A DNA stretch of 64,000 nt from Acidobacteriota bacterium. GTDB taxonomy: Bacteria; Acidobacteriota; Terriglobia; Acidiferrales; UBA7541. The stretch spans positions 78,762-142,761 of the forward strand of contig JABCZF010000008.1 in assembly GCA_013289825.1 (NCBI GenBank), written 5' to 3'. Below are positions 18,188 through 27,272 of the stretch, piece after piece. Position numbers and translations under genes: made by a program. Each line of letters begins with the position of its first letter. The first letter of the stretch is position 1. The notes beneath the pieces are model-generated. The model did no database searches, was not told the origin of the DNA, and saw only the letters and a list, made by a program, of their open reading frames with translations.

Positions 18188-20716
18188 TCATTCGGGCGAG
18201 GCGTGAATTTCGACATAGTCCAGGGCCGCGTGCTCATCACCATCAGGGACACCCTCGATGCGGATAGCATCGCCGGGGCGAAGCACCAGACCAACAATTC
18301 GCCGGCGCGTGGAAGAATCGCCGCCCGGCTTCGTTGCCGGCAAATGATCGTCAGCGATCCATTCATCGACGACGCGATCGCCGACCAGCACGCGAAACTT
18401 CGACTTGCCGTTGTTCTGGTCAAAGTACTCGACGTCCATTTCGTACCGGCCCGCGGCCCCGTCGAAGCGAAACGCCGCGGAACACTTCTCGGCCGGAGGG
18501 GCGCACTCGACCGCCTTTCCGCCCGATGCAGTTTCACGTGGAACAACCTCGAACGGTACGTAGCCTTGGAGGTACATCAATTCCGCCTCGACGCGGCCGG
18601 AATAGTGTCCCACCCGTCCGTGCTGATCGACTATGCCGGAAATTTGAAAAAACCAATTGCAAACGGCATCGCGCCAAACAATGGCGTGCCCGGCTTGATA
18701 TTCCAAGCGTCTCAACACTTCCTTGTGCCGCTCCTCATCGACGCGGCCTTTCAACGATTCCCATTGCTGCACAAGTTTTGCCGCGGCTTCCGCGCCTGCA
18801 TAATGCGAATCGTATATCTGCTGGATGACGGTGTTCCCCGAATGCAGCACGTGGGTGTACGGCACGTGGTGAAAGAACAGCAGCAATTCGTCCGGAGTGC
18901 TGTCCAGTGATTCGTACATCTCTCTAACGGGGGTGCGGTACTGATCAACATAACCCGACCCAGTGGCGGCGGTACGGTCCATTCCGATTCCATCGTGGTC
19001 AGCGCGGTGCCACTGCCCCCAGCCGTTTCTTTCCGACGATTGCACGCCCGGTCCGAAATGGCTGCCAAGAATGTCCGTAAGTGTACCCGCGCCCAGTGGC
19101 CCGGTGTAACTTTCATAGATCGGCCAGGACGCGAGTAGCATCCCCGAAATTGTTTCGACCAAGGCAGGATGATTTCCAAAGCTGAGACGCGTCCACTCCT
19201 CCGCAATGTCCTTGGAACCGAGATTGGGATTCCATGCGAGCCTGCCATACCCGTAAAGATTCGCCATCGCCAAAGGGTGGCCCATCCAGTTGGCATCCAT
19301 GCCGACGTTCACAACAGCAACGAATCCGCCGATGGGACGATGGAAAGTCTTACCGGCCACAAGATCTTTCACCGCCGAAGGACGCTCGCCGGCGTGCATA
19401 TCGAAATCGAGCACTTCCTTCCACATGGGCGCAAGAAAACACAGATGCCGCTGCTGGCCCGTGTATTCCTGTGTGACTTGCAGCTCGATCGCCTCATTGG
19501 TATTTTCTAGCCCGCTGAATAGCGGCGACACCGGTTCGCGCACCTGGAAGTCTATCGGTCCATGCTTGATTTGGATGATCACGTTGTCGTCGAACTTGCC
19601 GTCGAGCGGATGAAAGTTGTCATACGCCGCGCGCGCCCGGTCATTCTTGGGATCGGTCCAATCGAGGTGGTGGTTGTAAACAAAGGCGCGATAAAAAACT
19701 ATTCCGCCACGCGGCGCAAGCGCTTGTGCTATCACGTTGGCAGCATCCGCAGGGGTCCGACCGTAAGTCGCGGGACCGAGGCGGCCCTCCGAATCCGCCT
19801 TGACCACAAAGCCCGCAAAATCAGGAATCAGCCGGTAAATCTCGTCAACTTTTTTTCGCCACCACTCAGCAACGCGCGGATCTGCGGGATCGAAGGTGTC
19901 CAGTCCGCCGATCACTTTTGGGCTGCTGAAGTCCACGGAAATGGATAGCTGAACTCCCCAGGGGCGAAACACATCGGCAACGCGCGCGAGTTGCGGGAGA
20001 AAGCTGTCTTCAAGAACAAGGGGATTTGCATTGACGTTGTTAATCGCGCTCCCGTTGATCCCCAGGGAAGCGAGCAAACGCGCGTATCCGCCGGCGCGCG
20101 TCAAGTCGGATCGCACATTGCCATTTTCAAAGAAAATGGAACCTCCCGCGTAGCCGCGCTCAATGCGGCCATCGAGGTTGTCCCACTCGTCCACCCAGCG
20201 AATCGGTGCATAGGGCTGCTGCGTTTCGTGCAACGCGGAAATGCTTTCACCGCGCGCGATCTTGCTGAGCAACCGAAACACGCCGTAGAGAACGCCGCGC
20301 TCCGAAGTGGAGGTGACCAGGAGGCATGCGAATCCGTGCGCTTGCTCGGTCGCCAACAGGAATCCGTCGCCTTGAAGATGGACGCGCTCCGGAAGGTCAG
20401 GCGACGCCGTTTTCAATGCGAAAACCGTCCCCAGAATAATCGTGCTTACGTGCGGCCAGCTCTTCTCTTCCTGCAGCGTGCGCCCCAGCATTGCTCGAAT
20501 GCCGCGAATCAGTTCGGCTTTTGCGGAATCAAGTACCGGTGAATCGCCAATCACCACCACGCTAGCAGGCAAGGCCGAGTATTTTTGCGCGGCGCTCTTT
20601 TCGAGCGGCGCATAACGGAGCCAGGCGTCACCCCCCGTTTCCGCACACGCACAGTTTGCCCCGAACGCCACTAACAGAAGCGCGCCGCAAAACGACACAG
20701 GTCCCGAACGACGCAT
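18188..20716 (-). CDS. Alpha-glucuronidase, GH67 family, with C-terminal carbohydrate-binding-like domain
   Basis: 842 residues with signal peptide (SFCGALLLVAFGANCACA), so periplasmic or secreted. The enzyme removes 4-O-methyl-glucuronic acid from glucuronoxylan oligomers. GH67 residues can be placed: general acid Glu in VVKADSEGRLGPATYGR, Asp in HPLDGKFDDNV and Glu in VREPVSPLF, the last two acting as base in the family. Typical GH67 proteins are around 700 residues. Here about 120 extra residues follow (FRFDGAAGRYEMDVEYFDQ ... ALDYVEIH), a beta-sandwich resembling CBM6/35 or CBM35-like modules. It diverges from the GH3 gene with a shared operator between them. Confidence 0.94.
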   Translation of the reverse strand: MRRSGPVSFCGALLLVAFGANCACAETGGDAWLRYAPLEKSAAQKYSALPASVVVIGDSPVLDSAKAELIRGIRAMLGRTLQEEKSWPHVSTIILGTVFALKTASPDLPERVHLQGDGFLLATEQAHGFACLLVTSTSERGVLYGVFRLLSKIARGESISALHETQQPYAPIRWVDEWDNLDGRIERGYAGGSIFFENGNVRSDLTRAGGYARLLASLGINGSAINNVNANPLVLEDSFLPQLARVADVFRPWGVQLSISVDFSSPKVIGGLDTFDPADPRVAEWWRKKVDEIYRLIPDFAGFVVKADSEGRLGPATYGRTPADAANVIAQALAPRGGIVFYRAFVYNHHLDWTDPKNDRARAAYDNFHPLDGKFDDNVIIQIKHGPIDFQVREPVSPLFSGLENTNEAIELQVTQEYTGQQRHLCFLAPMWKEVLDFDMHAGERPSAVKDLVAGKTFHRPIGGFVAVVNVGMDANWMGHPLAMANLYGYGRLAWNPNLGSKDIAEEWTRLSFGNHPALVETISGMLLASWPIYESYTGPLGAGTLTDILGSHFGPGVQSSERNGWGQWHRADHDGIGMDRTAATGSGYVDQYRTPVREMYESLDSTPDELLLFFHHVPYTHVLHSGNTVIQQIYDSHYAGAEAAAKLVQQWESLKGRVDEERHKEVLRRLEYQAGHAIVWRDAVCNWFFQISGIVDQHGRVGHYSGRVEAELMYLQGYVPFEVVPRETASGGKAVECAPPAEKCSAAFRFDGAAGRYEMDVEYFDQNNGKSKFRVLVGDRVVDEWIADDHLPATKPGGDSSTRRRIVGLVLRPGDAIRIEGVPDGDEHAALDYVEIHASPE

Positions 20717-20749
20717 AGAATGGCCTGCCTTCCGTGGAGCAAACAGTCG

Positions 20750-20765
20750 CCGTGTACGTTAACGG
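20750..20765 (+). promoter_or_regulatory. Putative LacI-type operator, site 3 (GH67/GH3 divergent promoter)
   Basis: The plus-strand reading is CCGTGTACGTTAACGG, half-sites CCGTGTAC and CCGTTAAC around a central CG. It lies 34 bp from the GH67 start and 63 bp from the GH3 start, so one bound dimer could control both. A TAGTACCA element follows at 20774-20781. Confidence 0.6.
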
Positions 20766-20828
20766 TCGTGCTATAGTACCAGCCGTTTTTCAGTTTACAA
20801 GTATCGGTATTTTTTCTCGGAGGTTTTG

Positions 20829-23192
20829 ATGAAGCTCTTTTCTCCCGCCCGGCTGACTCTCGTCGCATCTATCACCTTTGCGGCTTGTGCCCCGGTGTTG
20901 CTACGCAGCCAAGCGCAAGATGCGCCCGCCTACCGCAATCCAAAGCTCCCCATTGAGCAACGCCTCGGCGATCTCCTCTCGCGCATGACGCTGGAAGAAA
21001 AAGTCGCTCAACTCGAAGGCGTCTGGGAAAACCAGCAATTCATGAAAACTCCCGAATCGCGCTTTGTGGATGAAAAAGGCGCCTTTCTTCCGGAACGCGC
21101 CGCGGTCCTCTTAGCGGATGGCATCGGCCAAATGTCGCGCCCCAGCGAAGGGCGCGGTCCGCGCGAAATGGCGGAGTTCACCAACACGATGCAGAAGTGG
21201 CTGAAAGAAAATACGCGTCTAGGCATTCCCGTTCTATTTCACGACGAATGCCTTCACGGCCACGTGGCGCAGAAAGGCACTTCCTATCCCGCGGCGATCG
21301 GCCTGGCTTCCACTTGGGATCCGGACCTGGTTCACGAAGTCTTCACCGCTACCGCCGCGGAAGCCCGCGCGCGCGGCGCACAAGAATGTCTGGCGCCGGT
21401 ACTCGATCTCGCACGGGACCCGCGCTGGGGCCGCACCGAAGAGACCTATGGCGAAGATCCGTATTTAGTTTCACGCATCGGTGTTGCCGCCATTAAAGGC
21501 TTTCAGGGAACGGGACCGTTTATCGACAAGGCCCACGTCCTGGCCACCGCCAAACATTTCGCTGTCCACGGCCAGCCCGAGGGCGGCACCAACGTTGCGC
21601 CCGGCAACTACTCCGAGCGCGTCATTCGCGAATACTGGTTGAAACCCTTCGAAGCGGCCGTAAGAGAAGCCCATGTCCAGAGCGTGATGGCCTCTTATAA
21701 CGAGATCGACGGCATCCCTTCGCACAGCAACAAACACCTATTGATCGACGTTCTTCGCCACGAGTGGGGTTTCCAGGGTGTCCTGGTCTCCGACTATTTC
21801 GGCATCACCGAGCTCATTCGAATTCACCACATCGTCGGCACCAAGGAAGCCGCCGCGAGACTCGCGCTGGACTCCGGCGTCGACGTCGAGCTCCCCTTCC
21901 CGGATGCCTACCCCACTCTGATCGAGCAGGTGAAGCAAGGCAAAGTCGCGGAAGCCACGATCGATCACGCCGTAGCAAACCATCTCCGCGAGAAATTTCT
22001 GGCTGGACTCTTCGACGATCCTTACGTCGATCCCGCCTACGCGGAAAAAATCACCAACAGCGAAGAGCACCAAAAACTATCTCTCCAAGCCGCGCGCGAA
22101 ACCCTCATCCTCCTGAAAAATCAGAATAACCTTCTCCCTCTGGACGCCGCCAAGTACAAACACATCGCGGTGATCGGCCCCGACGCAGCCGACGTTCATC
22201 TCGGTGGCTACAGCGACAAATCCGGCCGCGGCATCAGCATCCTCGAAGGAATCAAAAATCGCGTCGGCTCAGCAGCGGAAGTTCTCTACACCGAAGGCAC
22301 GAAAATCACCGAAACGCTCCCCGACTGGGACGCCGACAAAGTAATCCTCGGCGATCCCGACCGCAACGCCAAGCGCATAGCCGAAGCCGTAAAGATCGCG
22401 CAAAAATCCGACGTTATCATCCTCGTCCTAGGCGACAACGAGCAAACCTCCCGCGAAGCCTGGGCTCCCGAGCACAAAGGCGACCGCGACGATCTCACCC
22501 TCCTCGGCAATCAAGACGATCTAGCCAAAGCCATGCTCGCCACGCACAAGCCGATAGTCGCCGTTCTCCTCCACGGCCGCCCCAACGCCATCACCTACCT
22601 GGCCGAAAATGTTCCCGCGATTCTCGACGGCTGGTATCTCGGCCAGGAAGGCGGGACCGCCGCCGCCGAAGTCCTCTTTGGCGACTACAATCCGGGCGGC
22701 AAATTGCCAATCACCGTACCTCGCTCCGTAGGCCAGCTTCCCGATTACTACTATCAAAAACCCTCCGCCAAACGCGAGTATCTGTTCAGCACCACGCAAC
22801 CCCTCTACCCCTTTGGCTGGGGCCTTAGCTATTCCACTTTCAAGTACAGCGATCTTCGCGCCACGCCCGATTCCATCGGCCCCCAAGGCACCACCCGCCT
22901 CAGCGTAAACGTGACCAACATCAGCAAAGTCCGCGGCCAGGAAGTCGTGCAACTCTACATCCGCGACGAAATCAGTTCCGTCACTCGCCCCATCAAAGAA
23001 CTGCGCGGCTTCCGCAGAATTACTCTCGATCCCGGCCAGACAAAAACCGTGGAGTTCACTCTAGGTTTCGACGACCTCTCCTTCCTGAATCGCGACATGC
23101 ACCGCGTCGTCGAGCCCGGCACCTTCAAGATCATGGCCGGTGGGAATTCCGTCGACCTGATGGAAACCACCCTCATGGTTGCCGATAGGTAA
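20829..23192 (+). CDS. GH3 family beta-glycosidase (beta-glucosidase/beta-xylosidase)
   Basis: 787 residues from the ATG at 20829, with GGAGG 5 nt upstream; the TTG just before is not needed. Signal peptide at residues 1-30. The GH3 barrel includes DLLSRMTLEEKVAQLEG, DPRWGRTEETYGEDPYL, AKHFAVHGQPEGG and the nucleophile Asp in GVLVSDYFGI. The second alpha/beta domain has KNQNNLLPLDAAK and VLGDNEQTSREAW. The C-terminus is a fibronectin-III-like domain (VTNISKVRGQEVVQLYIRD). GH3 enzymes of this build cleave terminal beta-glucose or beta-xylose; neighbours GH67 and GH51 favour xylo-oligosaccharides. It diverges from GH67. Confidence 0.93.
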   Translation: MKLFSPARLTLVASITFAACAPVLLRSQAQDAPAYRNPKLPIEQRLGDLLSRMTLEEKVAQLEGVWENQQFMKTPESRFVDEKGAFLPERAAVLLADGIGQMSRPSEGRGPREMAEFTNTMQKWLKENTRLGIPVLFHDECLHGHVAQKGTSYPAAIGLASTWDPDLVHEVFTATAAEARARGAQECLAPVLDLARDPRWGRTEETYGEDPYLVSRIGVAAIKGFQGTGPFIDKAHVLATAKHFAVHGQPEGGTNVAPGNYSERVIREYWLKPFEAAVREAHVQSVMASYNEIDGIPSHSNKHLLIDVLRHEWGFQGVLVSDYFGITELIRIHHIVGTKEAAARLALDSGVDVELPFPDAYPTLIEQVKQGKVAEATIDHAVANHLREKFLAGLFDDPYVDPAYAEKITNSEEHQKLSLQAARETLILLKNQNNLLPLDAAKYKHIAVIGPDAADVHLGGYSDKSGRGISILEGIKNRVGSAAEVLYTEGTKITETLPDWDADKVILGDPDRNAKRIAEAVKIAQKSDVIILVLGDNEQTSREAWAPEHKGDRDDLTLLGNQDDLAKAMLATHKPIVAVLLHGRPNAITYLAENVPAILDGWYLGQEGGTAAAEVLFGDYNPGGKLPITVPRSVGQLPDYYYQKPSAKREYLFSTTQPLYPFGWGLSYSTFKYSDLRATPDSIGPQGTTRLSVNVTNISKVRGQEVVQLYIRDEISSVTRPIKELRGFRRITLDPGQTKTVEFTLGFDDLSFLNRDMHRVVEPGTFKIMAGGNSVDLMETTLMVADR

Positions 23193-23567
23193 TCGCTACC
23201 TGTTCATCGTCGGTCCGCTACACTTCCTGGCCAGGAGCGACAATCGGTGTCGTTAAGGAAGGGTGTCAAACACACTGCGCTATTTGCAGTTTTCCTTGGC
23301 GTGGTCGTGGGCCGGAATGCGTGCCTCGTCGTCGGCTGGGCGCCCTAGACCCGCGTTGATCACACGCAAAATGCGTGCTACCTGTATAAGACCTGCGAAG
23401 TCCTTCCTGTCTACCACAAAACCCTTGGCAGCCCCTCCAGGTGACTCTCAGTCTCCCACGGGTTAATGGCCGTCAGTCTGTACACCACGAATGACGGGCC
23501 GCCAGCCACTGTTTCTGCCAGGCACTTGGCGTGCGCCGTTCAATGTGGTCTTCTATGGGGGGACTCT
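23193..23567. other. Intergenic region, nothing recognised
   Basis: 375 bp after the GH3 gene. The frame of the next gene is open here from 23466, but the extension has no coding character and its own start is better placed at 23568. No terminator with a U-tract was found after the GH3 stop. Confidence 0.5.
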
Positions 23568-24461
23568 ATGACCTACCCTCGCCAACTACCTGTGGCATTG
23601 CTTCTTTCGCTCGTACCTGTTTTGGCCGGCGCACAAGCTGCCGCGCCGCAAGACAACCAGTCCGTCATCCGCTTCGTCCGCAACCCCGATGCCGCCCCGG
23701 ACTTCAAACTCACCGCGCTCGACGGCAAGCCGCTCACCATCGCCGCGCTGCAAGGCAGAGTTGTCTTCCTCAATTTCTGGGCCACCTGGTGCGGACCTTG
23801 CCGTGCAGAAATTCCCGACCTCATCGCCCTGCAAGACCGCTACAAAGGCCGCCTCCAAATCATCGGCCTCAACGTCGACGACGAACAGGTCGATATTCAG
23901 AAGTACGTCGAGGAAACCGGCATCAACTATCCCGTGGCCATGACCTCCAATGACGTCCGCATACAATTCGGCGGCATCCCCGCCCTGCCCACTTCTTTCG
24001 TCTTGGACACCGCAGGCCGCGTCGTGCAGAAGCACGTCGGCTTGTGGAATCCCGCGGTTTATGAAACGGAAATTCGCGCTCTCCTCGGCATGCCCATCAT
24101 GGCCAAAGTCGAAACCTTCGAGGACAAGGGCGAAGTCTTTCTCGCGCATGCCGATCGCGCCACCGAGCTTCCCGGCGTGGATCTCTCGAAACTCACGCCC
24201 GAACAGAAAAAGATCGTCCTCCACCGCTTCAACGCCGACGCCTGCACGTGCGGCTGCAAATACACTCTCGCGCAATGCCGCATCTGGGATTCCGCCTGCG
24301 CCGTCAGCAAAGCCGCCACAGAAAAAATCATCGCTGAAGTTTTAGCTGAACCAAAGAACCCCATAGGTCCCGCCGCTCCAACACGGCTGGCGACAGTTCC
24401 TGTTCCGACCGGTCCGGCCCCAAAGCCCCAACCAACGCTTCCGGAAAAGCCCAATGAATAG
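23568..24461 (+). CDS. TlpA/ResA-like secreted thioredoxin-fold protein with Cys-rich C-terminal segment
   Basis: 297 residues from the ATG at 23568, preceded by a GGGGGG ribosome-binding site. Signal peptide PVALLLSLVPVLAGAQA. Residues about 40-175 are a TlpA/AhpC-TSA-type thioredoxin fold with the redox motif FWATWCGPC and the cis-Pro region GIPALPTSFV, acting as a periplasmic thiol-disulfide oxidoreductase. Beyond the fold is a segment with clustered cysteines (DACTCGCKYTLAQCRIWDSAC, read as C-x-C-x-C plus two more Cys) and a Pro/Ala-rich tail. The cysteine cluster may bind a metal or be a substrate of the active site; this is not established. The next gene starts 153 bp downstream. Confidence 0.85.
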   Translation: MTYPRQLPVALLLSLVPVLAGAQAAAPQDNQSVIRFVRNPDAAPDFKLTALDGKPLTIAALQGRVVFLNFWATWCGPCRAEIPDLIALQDRYKGRLQIIGLNVDDEQVDIQKYVEETGINYPVAMTSNDVRIQFGGIPALPTSFVLDTAGRVVQKHVGLWNPAVYETEIRALLGMPIMAKVETFEDKGEVFLAHADRATELPGVDLSKLTPEQKKIVLHRFNADACTCGCKYTLAQCRIWDSACAVSKAATEKIIAEVLAEPKNPIGPAAPTRLATVPVPTGPAPKPQPTLPEKPNE

Positions 24462-24614
24462 CGGCATCCTCCGGGAACATCGCGCATCGCGCCCGAACAT
24501 CTTCCGCCCCGTGTGCGTCTTCGTGGCCGGTGTTTTCACAACACGTATTTTCACAATCCACCGACCCGCCCCCTGGCTCTTGTCGTAGCCAGCCTGATAC
24601 TCTTTCGACGGTCG

Positions 24615-25634
24615 ATGCTCTTGCTCGCGAAAATTTTGTTTTTTCTCGCACTCGTCCTTTCGTTCACAGGGCTTCTTTCTCCTCCCCTGGCTCTCACCAT
24701 CGGCATTCTGTTCGGTCTCGGTTTCACGCATCCGTACGCCGCCGCCACACGGACCTCCGCTAGAATCCTCCTCCAGGTATGCGTGGTCGCGCTCGGCTTC
24801 GGAATGAATCTGCACGAAGTGCTGAAAGCCGGCCGCGGCGGCTTCGTCTACACCGCGCTGGGAATTTCGTTTGCGCTCCTGGCTGGTCTGGCTCTCGGGA
24901 AGATCTTCGAAGTTCGCGGCAATTCCTCGTTTCTGATTACCGCCGGCACGGCAATCTGCGGTGGCAGCGCCATTGCCGCGATCGCTCCAATCCTTCATGC
25001 CGACGACCAGGAAATGAGCGTGTCGCTCGGCACAGTGTTTATTTTGAATTCCGTCGCGCTACTGATTTTTCCGCCGATTGGCGCCGCGCTTCATCTTTCG
25101 CAATCGCAATTCGGCCTCTGGGCCGCGCTAGCGATTCATGACACAAGCTCCGTAGTCGGCGCCGCCGCCAAATACGGTCCGCAAGCCCTGGTCATCGGCA
25201 CCACGGTGAAGTTAGCCCGCGCACTCTGGATCGTTCCGCTAGCGCTCGCCACTGCCGCGATCAAGGGCAGCAAATCCAAGATCGACGGAGCCTCCAAAAG
25301 TCGCAGCGAATCGCGGGTCACCGCCGAATCGAGAATTGGCGGTGAAACGAAAACTGGCCATGAAACGAAAATCCAATTTCCGTGGTTCATTTTGTTTTTT
25401 TGTCTCGCGGCAGTTTTCAACACCTACTTCGCAGCCACCTCTGGTTTCTCCCGGTCACTGTTCACTCTCGGCCGCCTCGGTCTCACGGCTACTCTCTTCC
25501 TCATTGGCACGGGAATCTCGCGCTCCACTCTTGAGGAAGTAGGCTGGCGCCCGATGTTGCAAGGCGTACTTCTCTGGGCCGTGGTGGGGATCACTTCACT
25601 TTACTTCATTCGAATCGGCTTGATTGCGTTGTAA
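24615..25634 (+). CDS. YeiH/YadS-type putative sulfate-exporter-family membrane transporter
   Basis: 339 residues from the ATG at 24615 (ORF open upstream to 24513). About nine to ten hydrophobic segments are seen. Family landmarks are LQVCVVALGFGMNLHEVLKA, the duplicated glycine-rich motif TAGTAICGGSAIAAIAP and IHDTSSVVGAAAKYG. These match the UPF0324/YeiH group, annotated as putative sulfate exporters with little experimental support. A polar insertion of about 38 residues (SKIDGASKSRSESR, GGETKTGHETK) sits in the loop before the final helices and is internally repetitive (E-S-R / E-T-K units). A conserved substrate is not known. Confidence 0.85.
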   Translation: MLLLAKILFFLALVLSFTGLLSPPLALTIGILFGLGFTHPYAAATRTSARILLQVCVVALGFGMNLHEVLKAGRGGFVYTALGISFALLAGLALGKIFEVRGNSSFLITAGTAICGGSAIAAIAPILHADDQEMSVSLGTVFILNSVALLIFPPIGAALHLSQSQFGLWAALAIHDTSSVVGAAAKYGPQALVIGTTVKLARALWIVPLALATAAIKGSKSKIDGASKSRSESRVTAESRIGGETKTGHETKIQFPWFILFFCLAAVFNTYFAATSGFSRSLFTLGRLGLTATLFLIGTGISRSTLEEVGWRPMLQGVLLWAVVGITSLYFIRIGLIAL

Positions 25635-25688
25635 ACGTATTCAAAAGCTCGCACGCGTTCGTTCGAACGGAGAACGCAAGAGCCGATA

Positions 25689-25739
25689 ACCCTCTATTTC
25701 CTGGAAATTTTTCAAATGATTTTGAGGGTCTATTTTTTC
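25689..25739 (+). terminator. Possible terminator after the YeiH-type gene
   Basis: ACCCTC (25689-25694) can pair with GAGGGT (25724-25729), with a smaller ATTTCC/GGAAAT hairpin inside, followed by CTATTTTTT. The poly-T overlaps the 3' end of the convergent M20 gene. The long stem gap makes this call weak. Confidence 0.35.
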
Positions 25740-27076
25740 AGCAGGTCCATCACCGCGGAGGTCATGGCTTTTACCCCGGTTCGAATGGCGGGATCTGGCA
25801 AGGGAGCGAATTCGCTGGAGTGCGGGCCGGGGAGGCGTGTGCCTTTTTCCATTGCGTCTTTTAGTTTTGCGGGGTCGGCGGCGCCTAGCCAGAACATGCT
25901 CGTGGGCGGCCTGGGATCTTCGAGCGCGAAAAGGCTGAAGTCTTCGCTGGCCATGATGGGCTCTCCGGGAAGCACATTTTCTTTTCCGAGGGCGCGCTCG
26001 AGCGAAGCAGCGACGCGGCGCGTGAGTTCAGGATTGTTGATGGTGGCGGGAACGTGGTCTTGGGCCACTTCGACAATGGGTGCGCGCTCGGCGGGAACCC
26101 CTGCGGCGGCGGCAAGGCCGTTTGTGATTCTGGAGATTGCGGCCAGGACTTTCTCGCGCTGCTGGGGATTCATGGTTCGAACGGTGAGCTGCAGGTGGGC
26201 TTCATCGGGAATGATGTTGTGTTTCGTGCCGGCGTGGAAGGAGCCGACCGTGACTACCGTGGGAAGCTGCGGATCCATTTCGCGGCTGACGATGGTTTGC
26301 AGCGCGACCACGATTTCCGAAGCGATGACGATAGGATCCTTTCCCGCTTGCGGCGCGGCGCCGTGGCCGCCGTAGCCGCGGACGGTAATGTCGACGGAAT
26401 CAGCGCCGGCTAGAAGAGGGCCGGCGTGCCAGGAAACTTTTCCCGCAGGAACCGCTGACGTGTCATGGAGGGCGAGGACGTAGTCCGGCCTGGGAAATTT
26501 GGTGAACAGCCCGGCGCGAAGCATGGCTTGCGCGCCGCGGACGGTTTCTTCGGCGGGCTGGCCGATCAGGACGACGGTGCCGCTCCAGCGATCTTGGAGT
26601 TGCGCGAGCAGACGCGCCGTGCCGAGAAAAACCGTCATGTGCAGGTCGTGCCCGCAGGCGTGCATTACGCCAACTTCGTCTCCGCCCGCGCGGGCCACTT
26701 TTACGCGGCTGGCGTAGGGCAGGCCCGTGTTCTCGATGATCGGAAGGGCGTCCATGTCCGTTCGAACGTAAACCGCAGGGCCGGGCCCGTTGCGGAGAAC
26801 AGCGACGACGCCGTAGGCATCCAGATCGGGCTCAGCGTATTGGCCGAAGTGATCGGTGACTTCGTAGCCGGATTTTCTTAGGTCCGCGGCCAGGAGCGCG
26901 GAAGTTTCCCTTTCTTGCGCGGAGAGTTCGGGATTTTCGTGGAGATGTTTGTAGGTTGCCAGGAGTGAGTCGGCTTCCCTGTTGATGCGCTGGTCCAGGT
27001 CGTTTTGGGCGAAGAGCGGGGCGGAGATCGAGAGTGCGGCGAGAGAAAGCACGCCGGTTTGAATTGCGCAGCGCAT
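25730..27076 (-). CDS. Secreted M20-family amidohydrolase (IAA-amino-acid/hippurate hydrolase type)
   Basis: 448 residues from the ATG at 27076 with GAGG 7 nt upstream; longer starts at 27133 and 27103 are less likely. Signal peptide AIQTGVLSLAALSISAPLFA. M20D features: HENPELSAQERETS, DMDALPI, the metal site MHACGHDLHMTVFLG, QPAEETVRGAQAML, GGHGAAPQAGKDPI and the late EDFSLFAL. Cys and His in the MHACGHD motif and Glu in PAEE are metal ligands or catalytic residues in the family. It hydrolyses N-acyl or peptide-like amides, substrate unknown. It is convergent with the YeiH-type gene and divergent from the RidA gene. Confidence 0.92.
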   Translation of the reverse strand: MRCAIQTGVLSLAALSISAPLFAQNDLDQRINREADSLLATYKHLHENPELSAQERETSALLAADLRKSGYEVTDHFGQYAEPDLDAYGVVAVLRNGPGPAVYVRTDMDALPIIENTGLPYASRVKVARAGGDEVGVMHACGHDLHMTVFLGTARLLAQLQDRWSGTVVLIGQPAEETVRGAQAMLRAGLFTKFPRPDYVLALHDTSAVPAGKVSWHAGPLLAGADSVDITVRGYGGHGAAPQAGKDPIVIASEIVVALQTIVSREMDPQLPTVVTVGSFHAGTKHNIIPDEAHLQLTVRTMNPQQREKVLAAISRITNGLAAAAGVPAERAPIVEVAQDHVPATINNPELTRRVAASLERALGKENVLPGEPIMASEDFSLFALEDPRPPTSMFWLGAADPAKLKDAMEKGTRLPGPHSSEFAPLPDPAIRTGVKAMTSAVMDLLKK

Positions 27077-27272
27077 GGGGTCACCTCGGAAGAGAAGCGG
27101 CATTCTAACATTGGTCGACGGCGAAGCAATCATTTCGCTTTGGCGGCGGGGCCCGGACTGAAGTCTGGGCCATCTGGGCCACTGGCTGGTTGCTAGGGAA
27201 CGAATTGCGGGCTACACTCGCGCTGAACTTCCAGGAGTTCGTTTTTCTCGGAGATTAGAATGGAGGGTTGCC

